A stretch of DNA of 64,000 bases from contig PYJD01000016.1 in assembly GCA_003635315.1 (NCBI GenBank), forward strand, positions 44,751 through 108,750, in the 5' to 3' direction. The first letter of the stretch is position 1, and every line of letters begins with the position of its first letter. Below, piece after piece: positions 18,367 through 28,483 of the stretch. Origin of the DNA: Candidatus Poribacteria bacterium (GTDB taxonomy: Bacteria > Poribacteria > WGA-4E > WGA-3G). The translations under genes were made by a program, and so were the position numbers. The notes below the pieces were generated by a model that did not search any database, was not told the origin of the DNA, and saw only the letters and a list, made by a program, of their open reading frames with translations.

Positions 18367-21093
18367 TTAATGACTACTTAAGACTGTATCCGTCTTTCTT
18401 GCTTTAAGGAGTAAGTTGCTGTTGTTTTCACGGGTTAGTGTATTAAAAAACAGTTTTGCATCTTTATACTGACTCACGGGAATGTTTCTCTGTTTTAAAG
18501 TAAATAATAAATGATAAGAAACAGTATTGTTATTTTGGCTATATCTTCTCTCCATCTCAGCGAAAACTGTATTTTGACTGACATCTGTAGGCAAGGAGGC
18601 GGTCCACTCATCAGACAGGTGTATTCTAATGGTCTTTTCAATTCTCAGCGGATAACTTAGATCAAGAGGGAAACTGCGTTCTGGTGGTGAAAATGATTCT
18701 GCGTAACCTGTAAATTCATCTATAGGTAGGGGTAGTAAAATCTGATTTCTGATTCTACTGACATATTTATTTACACCAAAATTTATAGTTATCTCCAAAG
18801 GTTGTTCTATATTGTTTAAGTTTTCAATTTTTACTGATTCGATAGTGATATTTGGAAATAGTTGACTGAGTTCAGCTGCGAATGTATTGTTCCAATTTGA
18901 AGGAGGAATCTGTTGATAATTCCATCTTGGATTAATGCTGTTTTGACCATACATTTTTACCTGTATAACGCCCCTTGCTGAACCATCCGGTTTAATCCAC
19001 AATTCCGTATTAGAAAATAGTTTATTATTCTCGGCAGGAAACACAGGAATTTCCACAAATATCCCTTTAGAATCACCAATTAGAAAACCTTTTCGTCCTT
19101 GGTCGTTATAGGGTAAATCTCCATAACTGCAGGTTGACGATGTAGGATCTAACCAAATATAACTGTTCTTACCTTTTGGGATGGCGACAATCATATGATT
19201 AAATTGGCTTAATGAAGGAAGTGATGTATCAATTTTTTCATAAGGTGATGTGCTAAGCATTACGGGATATGCTCTGATACCGATAAGGTCGAGCATAGAG
19301 ATGAGAAGTGTAGTTTTATCTTTACAGTCTCCATATTGTTTTTTTAGGACTTCAACGGCAGGTGAAGGTTGGTATGCACTCTGTCCAAGCTCAATACCAA
19401 CATACCGAATCTGTGTTGCAACAAAATCGTATATTCCTTTAATTTTAGATTCGTCTGTGGTGAGATACTCCGTTAATTCTATTACAGTCTGCATTATATG
19501 TGTATCGGGTGCATAGCGTCCTTTAGCGAGATTCTTATACCAATCATATACCCTATCCCAGGATTGTATTGATGAGTAAGTTAATCGTGGGACAACATCA
19601 TTTATATTTGGCATTCCAACTTCTACATTCAAAGCTGGCATCTCGCCATGTTTCCAAATATATTGAATTCCACCGTCATGTTTAGGTGTTACCTGAGGTT
19701 GGATTTCAGAATTCCGCATCTTCCACTGAATGTGCCAATTTTGAGGTAAGCTAAGTGCATAGGTGGTTTCAAGCGTTAGCTCAGTAGATTGGAAGTTATA
19801 TCCACCCGTAATCCAAGTTTCATTGACAGAGACGTTTTCTAATTTATCCTCAAGTGTGACCTGATATTCAATACACACACCGGGAGAGAGTCCTACCATA
19901 GATATAACCTTCCACATCAAATCGGAATAGAGATTTCGTGACAATAATCCTGGAGGTGTAACATCATTATATGCTTCATCTGGTGGTGTATGTATTGTGC
20001 CATCTGGCGTAATTGTCCGTGCTATATTAACTCCGATATTCTGTGAATTTGGTTGATAGGGAATTGCGATATCACCATATTTAGTAATGCCTCTCTCAGT
20101 CAATAATTTTACAACTTGGTGTGTAGTATATCGGGACTGACCAGAAGGTAGTACTTCATGAGAGAAATTATTTAATAAAATTACAACATCTGCATCAGGG
20201 TAATCATCAGAAGTAGGTGCATCAGCTATAATCTGTAAGACCTGTGGATTTAGGATTTTAACAGGTGGTACTATAACAGAATTTGATTGACTTGGATCTA
20301 ATTGTGATAGGGCTTGTAAGCGTGTGGCAGCTAAGAGATTATCAGGATCAATTTGCAATAATAGTTGATATTGTAACTGTGCTTCAAAATATCGGTGGTT
20401 TTCCTCGTATAGTGAAGCGAGTTTTTTTATTGCCCACACATCTTTTGGAAATAGTCGTGTGGTTTCCCGAAATTCTGCGATAGCTTCACCGATATCTCCA
20501 CGATTCAAATGAATTAATCCCAAGTAATTATGTAAGTTTTTGCTATCAGGATTCTCACATTTTGGATCAATATCTAAAGCTTTTCTTAGTATATATTCAG
20601 CATTATCAAACTGATTTAGGTGTATATAGACCAACCCAAGATGGTTTAAGGCATATAGATTATCTTTAGAGATTGCTAAAACTTGCTCATAGTATTGTGG
20701 TGCGTACTCATAGTTTCCGAGTTTTTCATATATATATCCGAGATAGTTGAGAGAATCAATGTGATTTGGATGATCTTGCAAATAAACAAGAAATGTATCC
20801 TTTGCTTTTTCATATTCCTCAAGTTGAATTAATACTTCAGCAATTTTGAATTGTATATCCCCATAATTTGGTCGGATATTACTTGCATTTTGATAGGCAG
20901 TAAGAGCGTCTTGGAAATGTCCGTGTTGTAATGCATTTTCTGCTATTGCAATCTGTTCTCGCCATTGTTGATTTCTTATAATAAGAGGATCCACAATCTC
21001 TTCTGTGGTAGGTTGCGTTTTGGGTAAAATAGCGCAGCCTACTAAGAGCAGTAAGAACGTAAAGATTGAGATATACAAACATCTGTAGGACAT
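18367..21093 (-). CDS. TPR - DUF3857 - transglutaminase lipoprotein
   Basis: A 908-residue predicted lipoprotein: the N-terminal hydrophobic stretch ends in the lipobox LLVGC (Cys20). TPR repeats occupy about residues 50-265 (for example NYLGYIYEKLGNYEYAPQYYEQVL). A DUF3857 domain follows (ARTITPDGTIHTPPDEAYND). A transglutaminase-like core has Cys in YGDCKDKTTLL near residue 590, His in FNHM near 631 and Asp in WLDPTS near 648, so the triad is intact. The remaining C-terminal part matches the beta domain usual for DUF3857 proteins. The function is unknown, probably envelope-related cross-linking or hydrolysis. The MazG-like gene lies 20 bases upstream. Confidence 0.88.
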   Translation of the reverse strand: MSYRCLYISIFTFLLLLVGCAILPKTQPTTEEIVDPLIIRNQQWREQIAIAENALQHGHFQDALTAYQNASNIRPNYGDIQFKIAEVLIQLEEYEKAKDTFLVYLQDHPNHIDSLNYLGYIYEKLGNYEYAPQYYEQVLAISKDNLYALNHLGLVYIHLNQFDNAEYILRKALDIDPKCENPDSKNLHNYLGLIHLNRGDIGEAIAEFRETTRLFPKDVWAIKKLASLYEENHRYFEAQLQYQLLLQIDPDNLLAATRLQALSQLDPSQSNSVIVPPVKILNPQVLQIIADAPTSDDYPDADVVILLNNFSHEVLPSGQSRYTTHQVVKLLTERGITKYGDIAIPYQPNSQNIGVNIARTITPDGTIHTPPDEAYNDVTPPGLLSRNLYSDLMWKVISMVGLSPGVCIEYQVTLEDKLENVSVNETWITGGYNFQSTELTLETTYALSLPQNWHIQWKMRNSEIQPQVTPKHDGGIQYIWKHGEMPALNVEVGMPNINDVVPRLTYSSIQSWDRVYDWYKNLAKGRYAPDTHIMQTVIELTEYLTTDESKIKGIYDFVATQIRYVGIELGQSAYQPSPAVEVLKKQYGDCKDKTTLLISMLDLIGIRAYPVMLSTSPYEKIDTSLPSLSQFNHMIVAIPKGKNSYIWLDPTSSTCSYGDLPYNDQGRKGFLIGDSKGIFVEIPVFPAENNKLFSNTELWIKPDGSARGVIQVKMYGQNSINPRWNYQQIPPSNWNNTFAAELSQLFPNITIESVKIENLNNIEQPLEITINFGVNKYVSRIRNQILLPLPIDEFTGYAESFSPPERSFPLDLSYPLRIEKTIRIHLSDEWTASLPTDVSQNTVFAEMERRYSQNNNTVSYHLLFTLKQRNIPVSQYKDAKLFFNTLTRENNSNLLLKARKTDTVLSSH

Positions 21094-21113
21094 TATTCTT
21101 TTTTGATTTTGCT

Positions 21114-21443
21114 TTATAGTTTTGGGTTATTGATATGTCGATTCTTATCCCGTTGTGTTTTTTTCTTCATAGATTGTATAAAAGCGTCTTCAAGTTGAAC
21201 ACCCGTTTGGTTTGCGAGACAGATAAGAACAAAGAGAATATCCGCCATTTCTTCAGCAATGTTTAGGTCTTCCTCATTTTCTTTGAAACTTTGATCTCCG
21301 AATTTGCGTGCCATAATTCTTGCTAATTCACCGACCTCTTCCATAAGGATCGCTGTGTTCGTTAATTCTGAAAAATAACGGACACCAATTGTATTTACCC
21401 ATTGATCAACAATTTCTTGACAGTCTTCAAGTGTATAGTTCAT
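21114..21443 (-). CDS. MazG-like nucleotide pyrophosphohydrolase
   Basis: A 109-residue all-alpha NTP pyrophosphatase. The family motif is intact: E35-E-x-x-E39 (EEVGE) and E65-x-x-D68 (EEMADILF), which bind magnesium. Such small single-domain MazG proteins hydrolyse nucleoside triphosphates to monophosphates for pool sanitation; the exact nucleotide is unknown. It begins the operon with the TPR/transglutaminase lipoprotein, which starts 20 bases after its stop. No strong ribosome site is visible before the ATG. Confidence 0.88.
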   Translation of the reverse strand: MNYTLEDCQEIVDQWVNTIGVRYFSELTNTAILMEEVGELARIMARKFGDQSFKENEEDLNIAEEMADILFVLICLANQTGVQLEDAFIQSMKKKTQRDKNRHINNPKL

Positions 21444-22175
21444 TTATTAGTCCATTCCATTGCGAATGTATGTGGGTATTGTAGCAGCATAAGGGACATG
21501 TAGTAAACTTTTTATTGGTTTATAGTTGTTATACCATTTCTATATATTGATTGTCCATTACTAATTGAAGAAACCGGTTAATTTGAATCGCGGATTACGC
21601 GGATTATACGGATGACGACTTGCTATAAACATATCGTCCCTATGGGACTAAAGAGTATTTCTCATATTCAGAAACCCCTTAAGTTGACACCTATGGATTT
21701 CGTTCCTCTACCCGACCTACGAAAGAATGAAAGGAAAATAAATACAATTGGTATAAGATTATCAACCAAGATTAGGGTGTAATTTGTCGGGTTTCGTTCC
21801 TCTACCCGACCTACGAAAAATGATAAAAAAATAAATACAATTGGGAAATATTATCACTCAAGATAGGGAAGTAATCAGTTCACCCTATATTCATCAGAAA
21901 ATTCTTGAATAGTCCTGACCTTCTTGTTATACTTTCAATACCTGCAATTAGAATTAATTGCTTCATCCCATTGGTTAATCTAATCCAAATTAGTGTAAAT
22001 ATATCAGATGTAACCCGCAAATCAACTTCGATCATGTTTAGAAGAATCATTATATTGACTTATATGATTCATTGTGATTAGAAACCGCACCACATACCTG
22101 AGGCATAGACTCATATCATTAAAACATAATTCTATAATAATATACGACATAAATTAGAAAGTACTTGGAGTACCA
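21444..22175. other. Gene-free 730-base region with tandem palindromic repeats
   Basis: It lies between divergently transcribed genes. It holds TTAAGTTGACACCTATGG (21679-21696), a motif recurring near 43035, and two tandem copies of a 94-base unit (21699-21886). The rest is AT-rich with no convincing gene. Promoters for both flanking genes must lie here, but I could not pick out a convincing one. Confidence 0.75.
21699..21886. repeat. Tandem 94-bp repeat containing the TCGGGT palindrome
   Basis: Two units begin at about 21699 and 21793. Both have TTTCGTTCCTCTACCCGACC, then CTACGAA, a purine stretch, AAATAAATACAATTGG and AT-rich sequence with shared blocks (ATTATCA, CAAGAT). Unit 2 is preceded by GTCGGGT, giving the palindrome GTCGGGT...ACCCGAC at 21786-21810. 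A third isolated copy is at 28484-28524. Confidence 0.8.
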
Positions 22176-25043
22176 ATGAAGATATTTCAAACTCGAACAC
22201 CTATTCTTGTATTATTTACTATTTTTATATGTAATGGCTTCACGACACTGAGTTTCGGTCAGGCAGTTGTTTCTGTGAATCCTGTAACACTTGAATCTCC
22301 AATGATCGGAGAACAGATAACCATCAGTTTAGACATAACTGGTGGAGTAGATATTGCAGGATATCAGGTAACCGTTAACTATGATACAACTGCCCTTAGA
22401 TATATCTCAAGTGAAAATGGTGATTATCTACCTGCTGGTGCATTTACAGTACCGACAATAGTCTTGACTGACTCAGTAATTGTGGCTGCATTGGCGATAG
22501 GTGGCACCGCTCAGGAAGAGGATGGAACTCTTGTCAGAATTACATTCGAAGTGGTGTCTGTAAAAACATCCACAATTGAATTGAGCAACGTAATACTGTC
22601 AGACCCAAATAGTGTCAAACTACCGTATTCCCCCGTAAACGGTATGGTTACTGCTCCGATTATTCCTGAAGTCTTCTCAATTGCTGACATCGTACTCATT
22701 TTAGACATTTCAAGTAATATGGAGGGGAATGACCCACATAACTTACGGAAGGCTGCTGCGAAGTTCTTTATAGATTTAGCAGATCCTGAAGTTCAAATTG
22801 CGGTAGTAGATTCTAACGTAGAAACTAAGACGTATGCAGAACTCACTTTAGCGGATGAAACAGGAAAAGAAGAATTAAAGAATGCTGTGGATAGAGTTGA
22901 TTCTGATGGTGATACGGATATCGCCGCTGGTCTCCAATTAGGGTATGACCTTTTGTCTTTATCTTCCTCTTCGGATGCAAGAAAGACAGCTGTTTTATTG
23001 ACCGATAGTCAGGAACCGGATTCACAGACAGCCTTATCTTATGTTCAAGACTATATATTACAGGATTGGACTGTATATACAATTGGATTAGGTGATGATG
23101 TTAATAGAAACCTACTGGAGAACATAGCTCAACTCACACCAGAAGGGGACTATTTTCCTGCTTCTCTTGATAATATGCATAAAGTATATAATGAGATTTA
23201 CGCCAGAGTAACGGGGAAGGCAATCCTCTTTAACAACATTGGATATATCAATCAGGACCAGCAAATTACCAAAAAGTTTTTCATTGATTCCTCAGTTGAA
23301 CAGATTGTTCCTTCAGCGAATTGGCAGGATAGTACAATAGAATTAATACTGATTGATCCGAACGGTTTGGAGATAACATTGAATGATGCATCCACAAACG
23401 GAAAAATAAGATACCAAGATGCACCTACTTACGCATTCTATACCGTTGATGATCCGATGCCCGGGGAATGGGGAATAAAAGTAATTGGTACAGATATTCC
23501 ACCAGAGGGTGACAAGTATAATCTAATTGTTTCAGCAACGTCAGATCTTATCACTAATTTCCTGAGTTTTGAACCGAGTTATATTATTGATGAGCCGATG
23601 CGTATTGGATTACGTTTGAGAACTAAAACAGTGGAAAGTACTGAACCTGTTTTGGGAGCTAATTCTTCTGTGGAAGTTGTTCGACCAGATGGTCGTATTG
23701 ATTCACTTGATCTGTTTGATACAGCTGCAAACGGTGTTTATATTAATGAATATGTCGGAGCAGATATAGAGGGATCATATCTCATCCGTGTAACAATCGA
23801 AGATGTGGTTTCTCGTGAAATTCAAGAGCAAATTGTGGTTGGTGAAATTTCCAGTATATTCATTGATGGGAGCACATTGACCCCTGCTGCGGGTAGGACA
23901 CTTGACTCATCACCGAGTGTTATCAGTGCGGTAATATCAGGATCAGCGATTGATAACAGCAATACAATAGAATTACAAGTTGATGGAATACCTGTATCCC
24001 ATGGGTATGATCTGGTGAATCAACAGGTGTTGTACCGTCCACCGGCACTATCTGCAGGTCAACACACGGTAAAGCTACGTGTCAACAACGAACTTGAGAC
24101 GACATGGACTTTTAATCTTGTATTTCCTGAATCGCGTTTTGAGTTGTTACTTGACCCTGGACTCAATGTGGTCTCCTTACCTTTAAAACCAAGTAATCCC
24201 TACACTGCTAAATCCTTCAGCGAGTTGTTGAATGCTACACTTGTTGTGAGATACGATTCAACATCGCAAGCATACATTGCCTATGTAGCTACAGATGAAT
24301 CTATTGATGGTTTTACAATTGAAGGGGGTCGTGGGTATATTGTCAATACACCAGAACCAACGACAGTTGAATTCATTGGTAGAGCTTGGTCAAACCAACC
24401 GTCAAGTGCATCCGCACCAAGTTATACTCCTGCTACACCTACTTGGACATTTGCTATCTATAGTAATTTACAAATGATGGAAACTGATAAACAGTACACA
24501 CTTACAGCAAAAAACTTACGTACTGGTGTAGTCGTCTATGAAAGCATATCATCTGTTGGCAACAGTTCTACAGCTGTATGGGTTGATATGAACCGTAGTA
24601 GTGTCGTACAATTAGGAGATATGCTTGAATTCACCGTGAGTGATTCAACAGGAGCTATCATTTCTGGACCATTTATTCAACCGGTCACCGTTTTAGATAT
24701 TCGAAATGCTTATATGTCTGTTGAGATGGTGGTTGGAGATATTCGTCCGAGCGAAACGCTTCTCGGTCAGAACTACCCGAATCCATTTAATCCAGAAACT
24801 TGGATTCCGTATCAGATTAGTAATCCGACTGAAGTTTCGATCTTGATTCATGATCCGACAGGACATATAGTAAGAAAACTGGAACTTGGCATGAAACCGG
24901 TAGGTATTTATATGGACCGTTCACAGGCTGCGTATTGGGATGGGAAAAATGAAACTGGTGAATCTGTAGCAAGTGGCTTGTATTTTTATTCCCTTCAGAC
25001 GCGGGAATTGAATGTAACGAGACGCATGGTAATCCTGAAGTAA
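22176..25043 (+). CDS. Secreted cohesin-like / von Willebrand A protein with FlgD-like sorting tail
   Basis: A 955-residue exported protein. The signal peptide ends near residue 29 (TLSFGQA). Residues about 30-165 look like a cohesin domain (GEQITISLDITGGVDIAGYQ...VNYDTTALRY...GTLVRITFEV). A von Willebrand A domain follows at about 172-345: MIDAS DISSN in place of the usual D-x-S-x-S, the Thr segment DTDIAAGL, and LLTDSQEP. Ig-like modules come next. The last 90 residues carry NYPNPFNPETWIPYQI...YWDGKNETGESVASGLYFY, the C-terminal module associated with type IX-like surface delivery. It is probably a surface adhesion or scaffold protein. It is monocistronic. Confidence 0.85.
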   Translation: MKIFQTRTPILVLFTIFICNGFTTLSFGQAVVSVNPVTLESPMIGEQITISLDITGGVDIAGYQVTVNYDTTALRYISSENGDYLPAGAFTVPTIVLTDSVIVAALAIGGTAQEEDGTLVRITFEVVSVKTSTIELSNVILSDPNSVKLPYSPVNGMVTAPIIPEVFSIADIVLILDISSNMEGNDPHNLRKAAAKFFIDLADPEVQIAVVDSNVETKTYAELTLADETGKEELKNAVDRVDSDGDTDIAAGLQLGYDLLSLSSSSDARKTAVLLTDSQEPDSQTALSYVQDYILQDWTVYTIGLGDDVNRNLLENIAQLTPEGDYFPASLDNMHKVYNEIYARVTGKAILFNNIGYINQDQQITKKFFIDSSVEQIVPSANWQDSTIELILIDPNGLEITLNDASTNGKIRYQDAPTYAFYTVDDPMPGEWGIKVIGTDIPPEGDKYNLIVSATSDLITNFLSFEPSYIIDEPMRIGLRLRTKTVESTEPVLGANSSVEVVRPDGRIDSLDLFDTAANGVYINEYVGADIEGSYLIRVTIEDVVSREIQEQIVVGEISSIFIDGSTLTPAAGRTLDSSPSVISAVISGSAIDNSNTIELQVDGIPVSHGYDLVNQQVLYRPPALSAGQHTVKLRVNNELETTWTFNLVFPESRFELLLDPGLNVVSLPLKPSNPYTAKSFSELLNATLVVRYDSTSQAYIAYVATDESIDGFTIEGGRGYIVNTPEPTTVEFIGRAWSNQPSSASAPSYTPATPTWTFAIYSNLQMMETDKQYTLTAKNLRTGVVVYESISSVGNSSTAVWVDMNRSSVVQLGDMLEFTVSDSTGAIISGPFIQPVTVLDIRNAYMSVEMVVGDIRPSETLLGQNYPNPFNPETWIPYQISNPTEVSILIHDPTGHIVRKLELGMKPVGIYMDRSQAAYWDGKNETGESVASGLYFYSLQTRELNVTRRMVILK

Positions 25044-25166
25044 TCTTTATTTAGATGTGTAGCGTTCTATTATAGTATTAGGTTAAAATTATTTTATGCC
25101 GTTCCTAAGTAACGAAAGAGGGATGGAGGGCATTTTTCTATAAACATTCCGTCCCTACCAAATCAA

Positions 25167-25193
25167 CGCCAAATGCGCGTGTGGCATTTGGCG
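25167..25193. repeat. Perfect hairpin CGCCAAATGC/GCATTTGGCG
   Basis: Ten bases (25167-25176) pair perfectly with 25184-25193 around a seven-base loop. No T-run follows on either strand, so it is more likely a short interspersed palindrome than a terminator. Confidence 0.7.
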
Positions 25194-25244
25194 GGACTCA
25201 ATACCTACCTGGTCTGGGTTCACAAGGGTTGTCTTCTTTAAATT

Positions 25245-25335
25245 GACAACTATGGTTCGGTTAAAAACCGAACCTACCTTCTTTCGGAAAGGGGCTAAAG
25301 GGACAACTATGGTTCGGTTAAAAACCGAACCTACC
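25245..25335. repeat. Two copies of the GGTTCGG palindromic repeat
   Basis: GACAACTATGGTTCGGTTAA followed by AAACCGAACCTACC occurs at 25245-25278 and again at 25302-25335, 57 bases apart and identical over 34 bases. Each contains the palindrome GGTTCGGTT/AACCGAACC. The lead-in (T)TGACAACTATGG resembles the TTGACACCTATGG motif at 21679 and 43035. Confidence 0.85.
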
Positions 25336-25468
25336 GGGTTTTGTGAATGATGTTTATATGTCATAATATTTCTTAGAAATGGTATAATCCTGATTTTATA
25401 CTGAAGTATCTTGAATTATTTGTCCTTATGGTTTACAATTCATATAAATTTACAATAGAGGAACTGAT

Positions 25469-26209
25469 ATGGGAATTACTGATAAAGAGAAAGAATTTTA
25501 TGAATCAAATGGATATCTATTGAAAAAAGGACTTGTCTCTGCAGAGGATATTGATAGTATTCTGGTAGAGATAGACGATATCCATAATCGTATGGCGGAA
25601 AATCCCACTGAAGGTATTGGTATTTCGTGGGAAGTCTACGAAGATGATCCTGATCATCCGCCCCTTATTAAACAGTTAATGCATAGTGAAGTCGTTAGTC
25701 CAACCCTCAACAAACTGCTTAGATCAGATGATGTTCTGGATGTTTTAGAGGGAATGATGGGACCTGATATATCATTATATCACAGTAAGTTGCTTCCGAA
25801 GGCAGGTGGTGATGGTACTGCGATTCCATGGCATCAGGATTATGCGTATTGGAAGAATGATAACAATAAACCTGTCATGATAAATTGTCAGTTAGCAATT
25901 AGTGAAGCCAACCTTAAAAATGGGTGTATACAATTTGTACCTGGTAGCCATAACTGGGGATTACAGGAACATGAACGAAAACAACAGACCTTCGGTGTAT
26001 TTCTTCCCGGACATTATCAGGAACGCGAAGATGCGGTTGCTGTTGAAATGGAAGCCGGAGATGGTGTCTTTTTTAATGCACTTATAATACATGGGTCTGC
26101 ACCGAATGAATCCAAAAAAGATAGACTGATGAATACATTTGCTTATAATGTAACAGGTAACGGTACATCCCAATCCCGTGAAGTGTTACGTGGCAAGGAG
26201 CTGAGTTAA
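25469..26209 (+). CDS. Phytanoyl-CoA dioxygenase (PhyH) family protein
   Basis: A 246-residue Fe(II)/2-oxoglutarate oxygenase. H122-x-D124 (IPWHQDYAYW) and a distal His in NALIIHGSAPN give the iron triad, and R in KKDRLMNTFAYN is the likely 2-oxoglutarate anchor. FYESNGYLLKKGL at the N-terminus is family-typical. AGAGGA precedes the ATG. Only two bases separate its stop from the next gene, a lipoprotein, so they are cotranscribed. It is clearly a different subgroup from the enzyme at 11041. The substrate is unknown. Confidence 0.92.
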   Translation: MGITDKEKEFYESNGYLLKKGLVSAEDIDSILVEIDDIHNRMAENPTEGIGISWEVYEDDPDHPPLIKQLMHSEVVSPTLNKLLRSDDVLDVLEGMMGPDISLYHSKLLPKAGGDGTAIPWHQDYAYWKNDNNKPVMINCQLAISEANLKNGCIQFVPGSHNWGLQEHERKQQTFGVFLPGHYQEREDAVAVEMEAGDGVFFNALIIHGSAPNESKKDRLMNTFAYNVTGNGTSQSREVLRGKELS

Positions 26210-26211
26210 AG

Positions 26212-27210
26212 ATGAAGATCGGTAGTCTTCGTATCTTACTCTTTATTATTTTAATCGGACTTATCACTGGTTGTGGTGAAGATCGATCAGGGAATAAAAA
26301 CCTTGCACCAGTTATATCTGTTTTTGAAGCAGAATCTGAGATAGTTCCACCGGGTGGAAAGGTTGTAATTCACTTAGAAGCTGTCGACCTTGAGAACGAT
26401 ACATTAACATACGAATGGTTAGTGGATTATGGTAAGATTGAAGGAGATGGATCAGGAGCAACTTGGACAGCCCCTGACACAGAACGTAAATATCAAATTC
26501 AAGTAACAGTAAGTGATGGTGAAAAGGCTACAACAAGTTCACTTGATATTCAGGTGTGGAGAATCCGTCCAGGGGATTATTATCCTTTATCTGTTGGCAA
26601 TATTTGGCGTTACCGGGACGATGCAGGAACCCAAATTATATTTGAAATTGTTGATACAATACAAATACATTTGGCTGGTGGCAAAACAGTTGAGAGTTAT
26701 GTCCTAAGAAAATCAAGTTCAGGAGAAGGTTTAGAGAACATAGTCAACTTTTCCTATTTAGGTTTTGATATTGACGGTGATGGTGAAGTATCCGGTATCC
26801 TGCAACATGCTCAAAATATTACATCTGGCACGGAAGACACGATGATGTTCACACCGTTCATTCCATTATATCAATTTCCTCTCATCACAGGAGAGAAGTG
26901 GGAAGTTAATTTTGAAGCAGGATTGGTACCGGAACTTTTTCCAATTGGTGGAGGTGTGGATGCGTTTGAAGTTCTTTCTGAAGAGACCGTTACTGTTCCA
27001 GCTGGTTCTTTTGATAGTGCCTTCTTAGTACAAGAGACATTTCAATTGGGATTCGATATTGGGGGTAATCAAGATTTTCCATTGGATCTAACAGTTGTTC
27101 AGAAATGGCTTGCCCCTGATGTGGGTATAATTAAGTTTACACAATCGCAAACTCGTGGTGGTGTAGAGGTGGAGTCTGTCTTTGAACTTGAATCCTATGA
27201 ATTGAAATAG
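26212..27210 (+). CDS. Lipoprotein with PKD/Ig-like domain
   Basis: A 332-residue protein with a lipoprotein signal: LLFIILIGLITGC, the lipobox Cys at residue 22. Residues about 32-115 form a PKD/Ig-like beta domain (DLENDTLTYEWLVDYGKIEGDG...YQIQVTVSDGEKATTS). The rest begins YYPLSVGNIWRYRD, a segment seen in many uncharacterised secreted proteins. A short Asp-rich stretch (DIDGDGEVSG, about 184-193) could bind calcium. I do not recognise a specific function. It is translationally linked to the preceding PhyH gene. Confidence 0.75.
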   Translation: MKIGSLRILLFIILIGLITGCGEDRSGNKNLAPVISVFEAESEIVPPGGKVVIHLEAVDLENDTLTYEWLVDYGKIEGDGSGATWTAPDTERKYQIQVTVSDGEKATTSSLDIQVWRIRPGDYYPLSVGNIWRYRDDAGTQIIFEIVDTIQIHLAGGKTVESYVLRKSSSGEGLENIVNFSYLGFDIDGDGEVSGILQHAQNITSGTEDTMMFTPFIPLYQFPLITGEKWEVNFEAGLVPELFPIGGGVDAFEVLSEETVTVPAGSFDSAFLVQETFQLGFDIGGNQDFPLDLTVVQKWLAPDVGIIKFTQSQTRGGVEVESVFELESYELK

Positions 27211-27268
27211 TTTTTATACTGTTTCTATGAATGATTTGAATTACTGGTAAAAATAAGAGAGTATTGTA

Positions 27269-28285
27269 TTGAACACAACAAATCAACTTCACATATTGAC
27301 TACGACAGTGGGTTCGTATCCTGTTCCTGCATGGCTACAAGCAATGCCGACAGAACAGACATTAATTGATGCTACACGTGTTGTAGTAGATATTCAACGA
27401 CAAAAAGGTATTGACCTTCCCACTGATGGTGAATTGTATCGTTTTGATGTCAATCATCCTGAGACTAACGGGATGATTGATTATTTTATAAGACCGTTAT
27501 CAGGAATAAGATCAGAAGTTGGTCGACAAGATTGGAATGAGTTTAGACAGATGCATACGATGTCCTTCCGTGCGAAACCGGCTGGTGTTGTGGAGGGTGA
27601 ATTAGGTGAAGGAACGTTAAATCTTGTGTCAGATTGTGCGCGTGCTGTGGGAGTTGCTGGTAGAAATCTGAAATTTACTGTTACCAGTCCATATATGCTT
27701 GCTCGGACGCTACTTGATAAATATTATGATGATTTCGACAACTTACTCTCTTCTTTATCGGAAGTATTAGCTGCTCAAGTGAAAGAGTTGGATTGTGAGT
27801 GTATTCAAATTGATGAGGCAAATATTCCCGGTAACCCAAAAGATGGACCTCGTGCGGCGAAGGCTATTAATACGCTTCTTGATGCATTTGAAGGGAAAAA
27901 GGCAGTTCATTTTTGCTTTGGGAATTATGGTGGTCAGGTGATTCAGAAGGGTGGATGGGAAGCGCTTATCGATTTTCTGAATTTGTTGCGTTGCGATCAC
28001 CTTGTATTAGAGTTAGCACATCGACCTGATGCTGATCTTGAAGCACTTAGAGGTGTAACCACTGATATTACCCTTGGAATAGGCGTGATAGATGTGAAAG
28101 TGAATCCGATTGAGACCCCGGATGACGTTGCTTTAAGTATAGAAAAGGCAGAGAAGGTGCTTGGGTCTGGAAGAGTCGGTTGGATTCATCCTGATTGTGG
28201 ATTTTGGATGTTACAACGTTCTGTTGTTGATCGGAAAATAGAATCTCTTGTTAAAGGTAGAGATAAATATCTTGGTATAGATTAG
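27269..28285 (+). CDS. MetE-like cobalamin-independent methyltransferase
   Basis: A 338-residue protein matching the C-terminal catalytic half of cobalamin-independent methionine synthase. TTVGSYPVP opens it; HFCFGNYGG, LELAHRPD and the closing HPDCGFW supply the His/Glu/Cys residues that bind zinc and activate the thiol in this family. It lacks the N-terminal half of full MetE, as archaeal and many bacterial short forms do, so homocysteine or another thiol could be the acceptor. The only in-frame start before the domain is TTG at 27269, with AAGAGAG about eight bases upstream. A terminator follows. Confidence 0.87.
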   Translation: MNTTNQLHILTTTVGSYPVPAWLQAMPTEQTLIDATRVVVDIQRQKGIDLPTDGELYRFDVNHPETNGMIDYFIRPLSGIRSEVGRQDWNEFRQMHTMSFRAKPAGVVEGELGEGTLNLVSDCARAVGVAGRNLKFTVTSPYMLARTLLDKYYDDFDNLLSSLSEVLAAQVKELDCECIQIDEANIPGNPKDGPRAAKAINTLLDAFEGKKAVHFCFGNYGGQVIQKGGWEALIDFLNLLRCDHLVLELAHRPDADLEALRGVTTDITLGIGVIDVKVNPIETPDDVALSIEKAEKVLGSGRVGWIHPDCGFWMLQRSVVDRKIESLVKGRDKYLGID

Positions 28286-28313
28286 ATTATAGTAAATGTG
28301 ATTTACGTATTAT

Positions 28314-28350
28314 GGTGGTGTGTTTTTTCGCATACCACCTATTTTATTAT
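28314..28350 (+). terminator. Rho-independent terminator after the MetE-like gene
   Basis: GGTGGTGTG (28314-28322) pairs with CATACCACC (28331-28339), nine pairs with one G-T, and is followed by TATTTTATTAT. It lies 28 bases after the stop. Confidence 0.75.
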
Positions 28351-28483
28351 AGTGTTTCTAAATGAATAGTTCTCTTAAATTCACATGTAGTTTTATATTC
28401 GGTGAATCAAGGAATCAATGGTATGAATGCTATTTAGCATTCCCCGGGAACTCGTCAAAATCAACTCAATTTGTGCGTATGCC

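Larger units (their letters stand above)
25044..25468. other. Repeat-filled 425-base intergenic region
   Basis: The region contains a 10-base perfect hairpin (25167-25193) and two copies of a GGTTCGG palindromic unit (25245-25335). A minus-strand open frame of about 69 codons across it (25155-25364) is only a translation of these repeats. Upstream of 25469 no clear promoter is visible. Confidence 0.75.

Noticed and set aside
21699..21886. Possible CRISPR array
   Set aside because: Only two long units with related, not unique, intervals, and no cas genes; it is a tandem palindromic repeat.
25155..25364. Minus-strand open frame of about 69 codons with repeated VGSVFNRTIVV
   Set aside because: It is a translation of the GGTTCGG palindromic repeats and the 25167 hairpin, with no family match or ribosome site.
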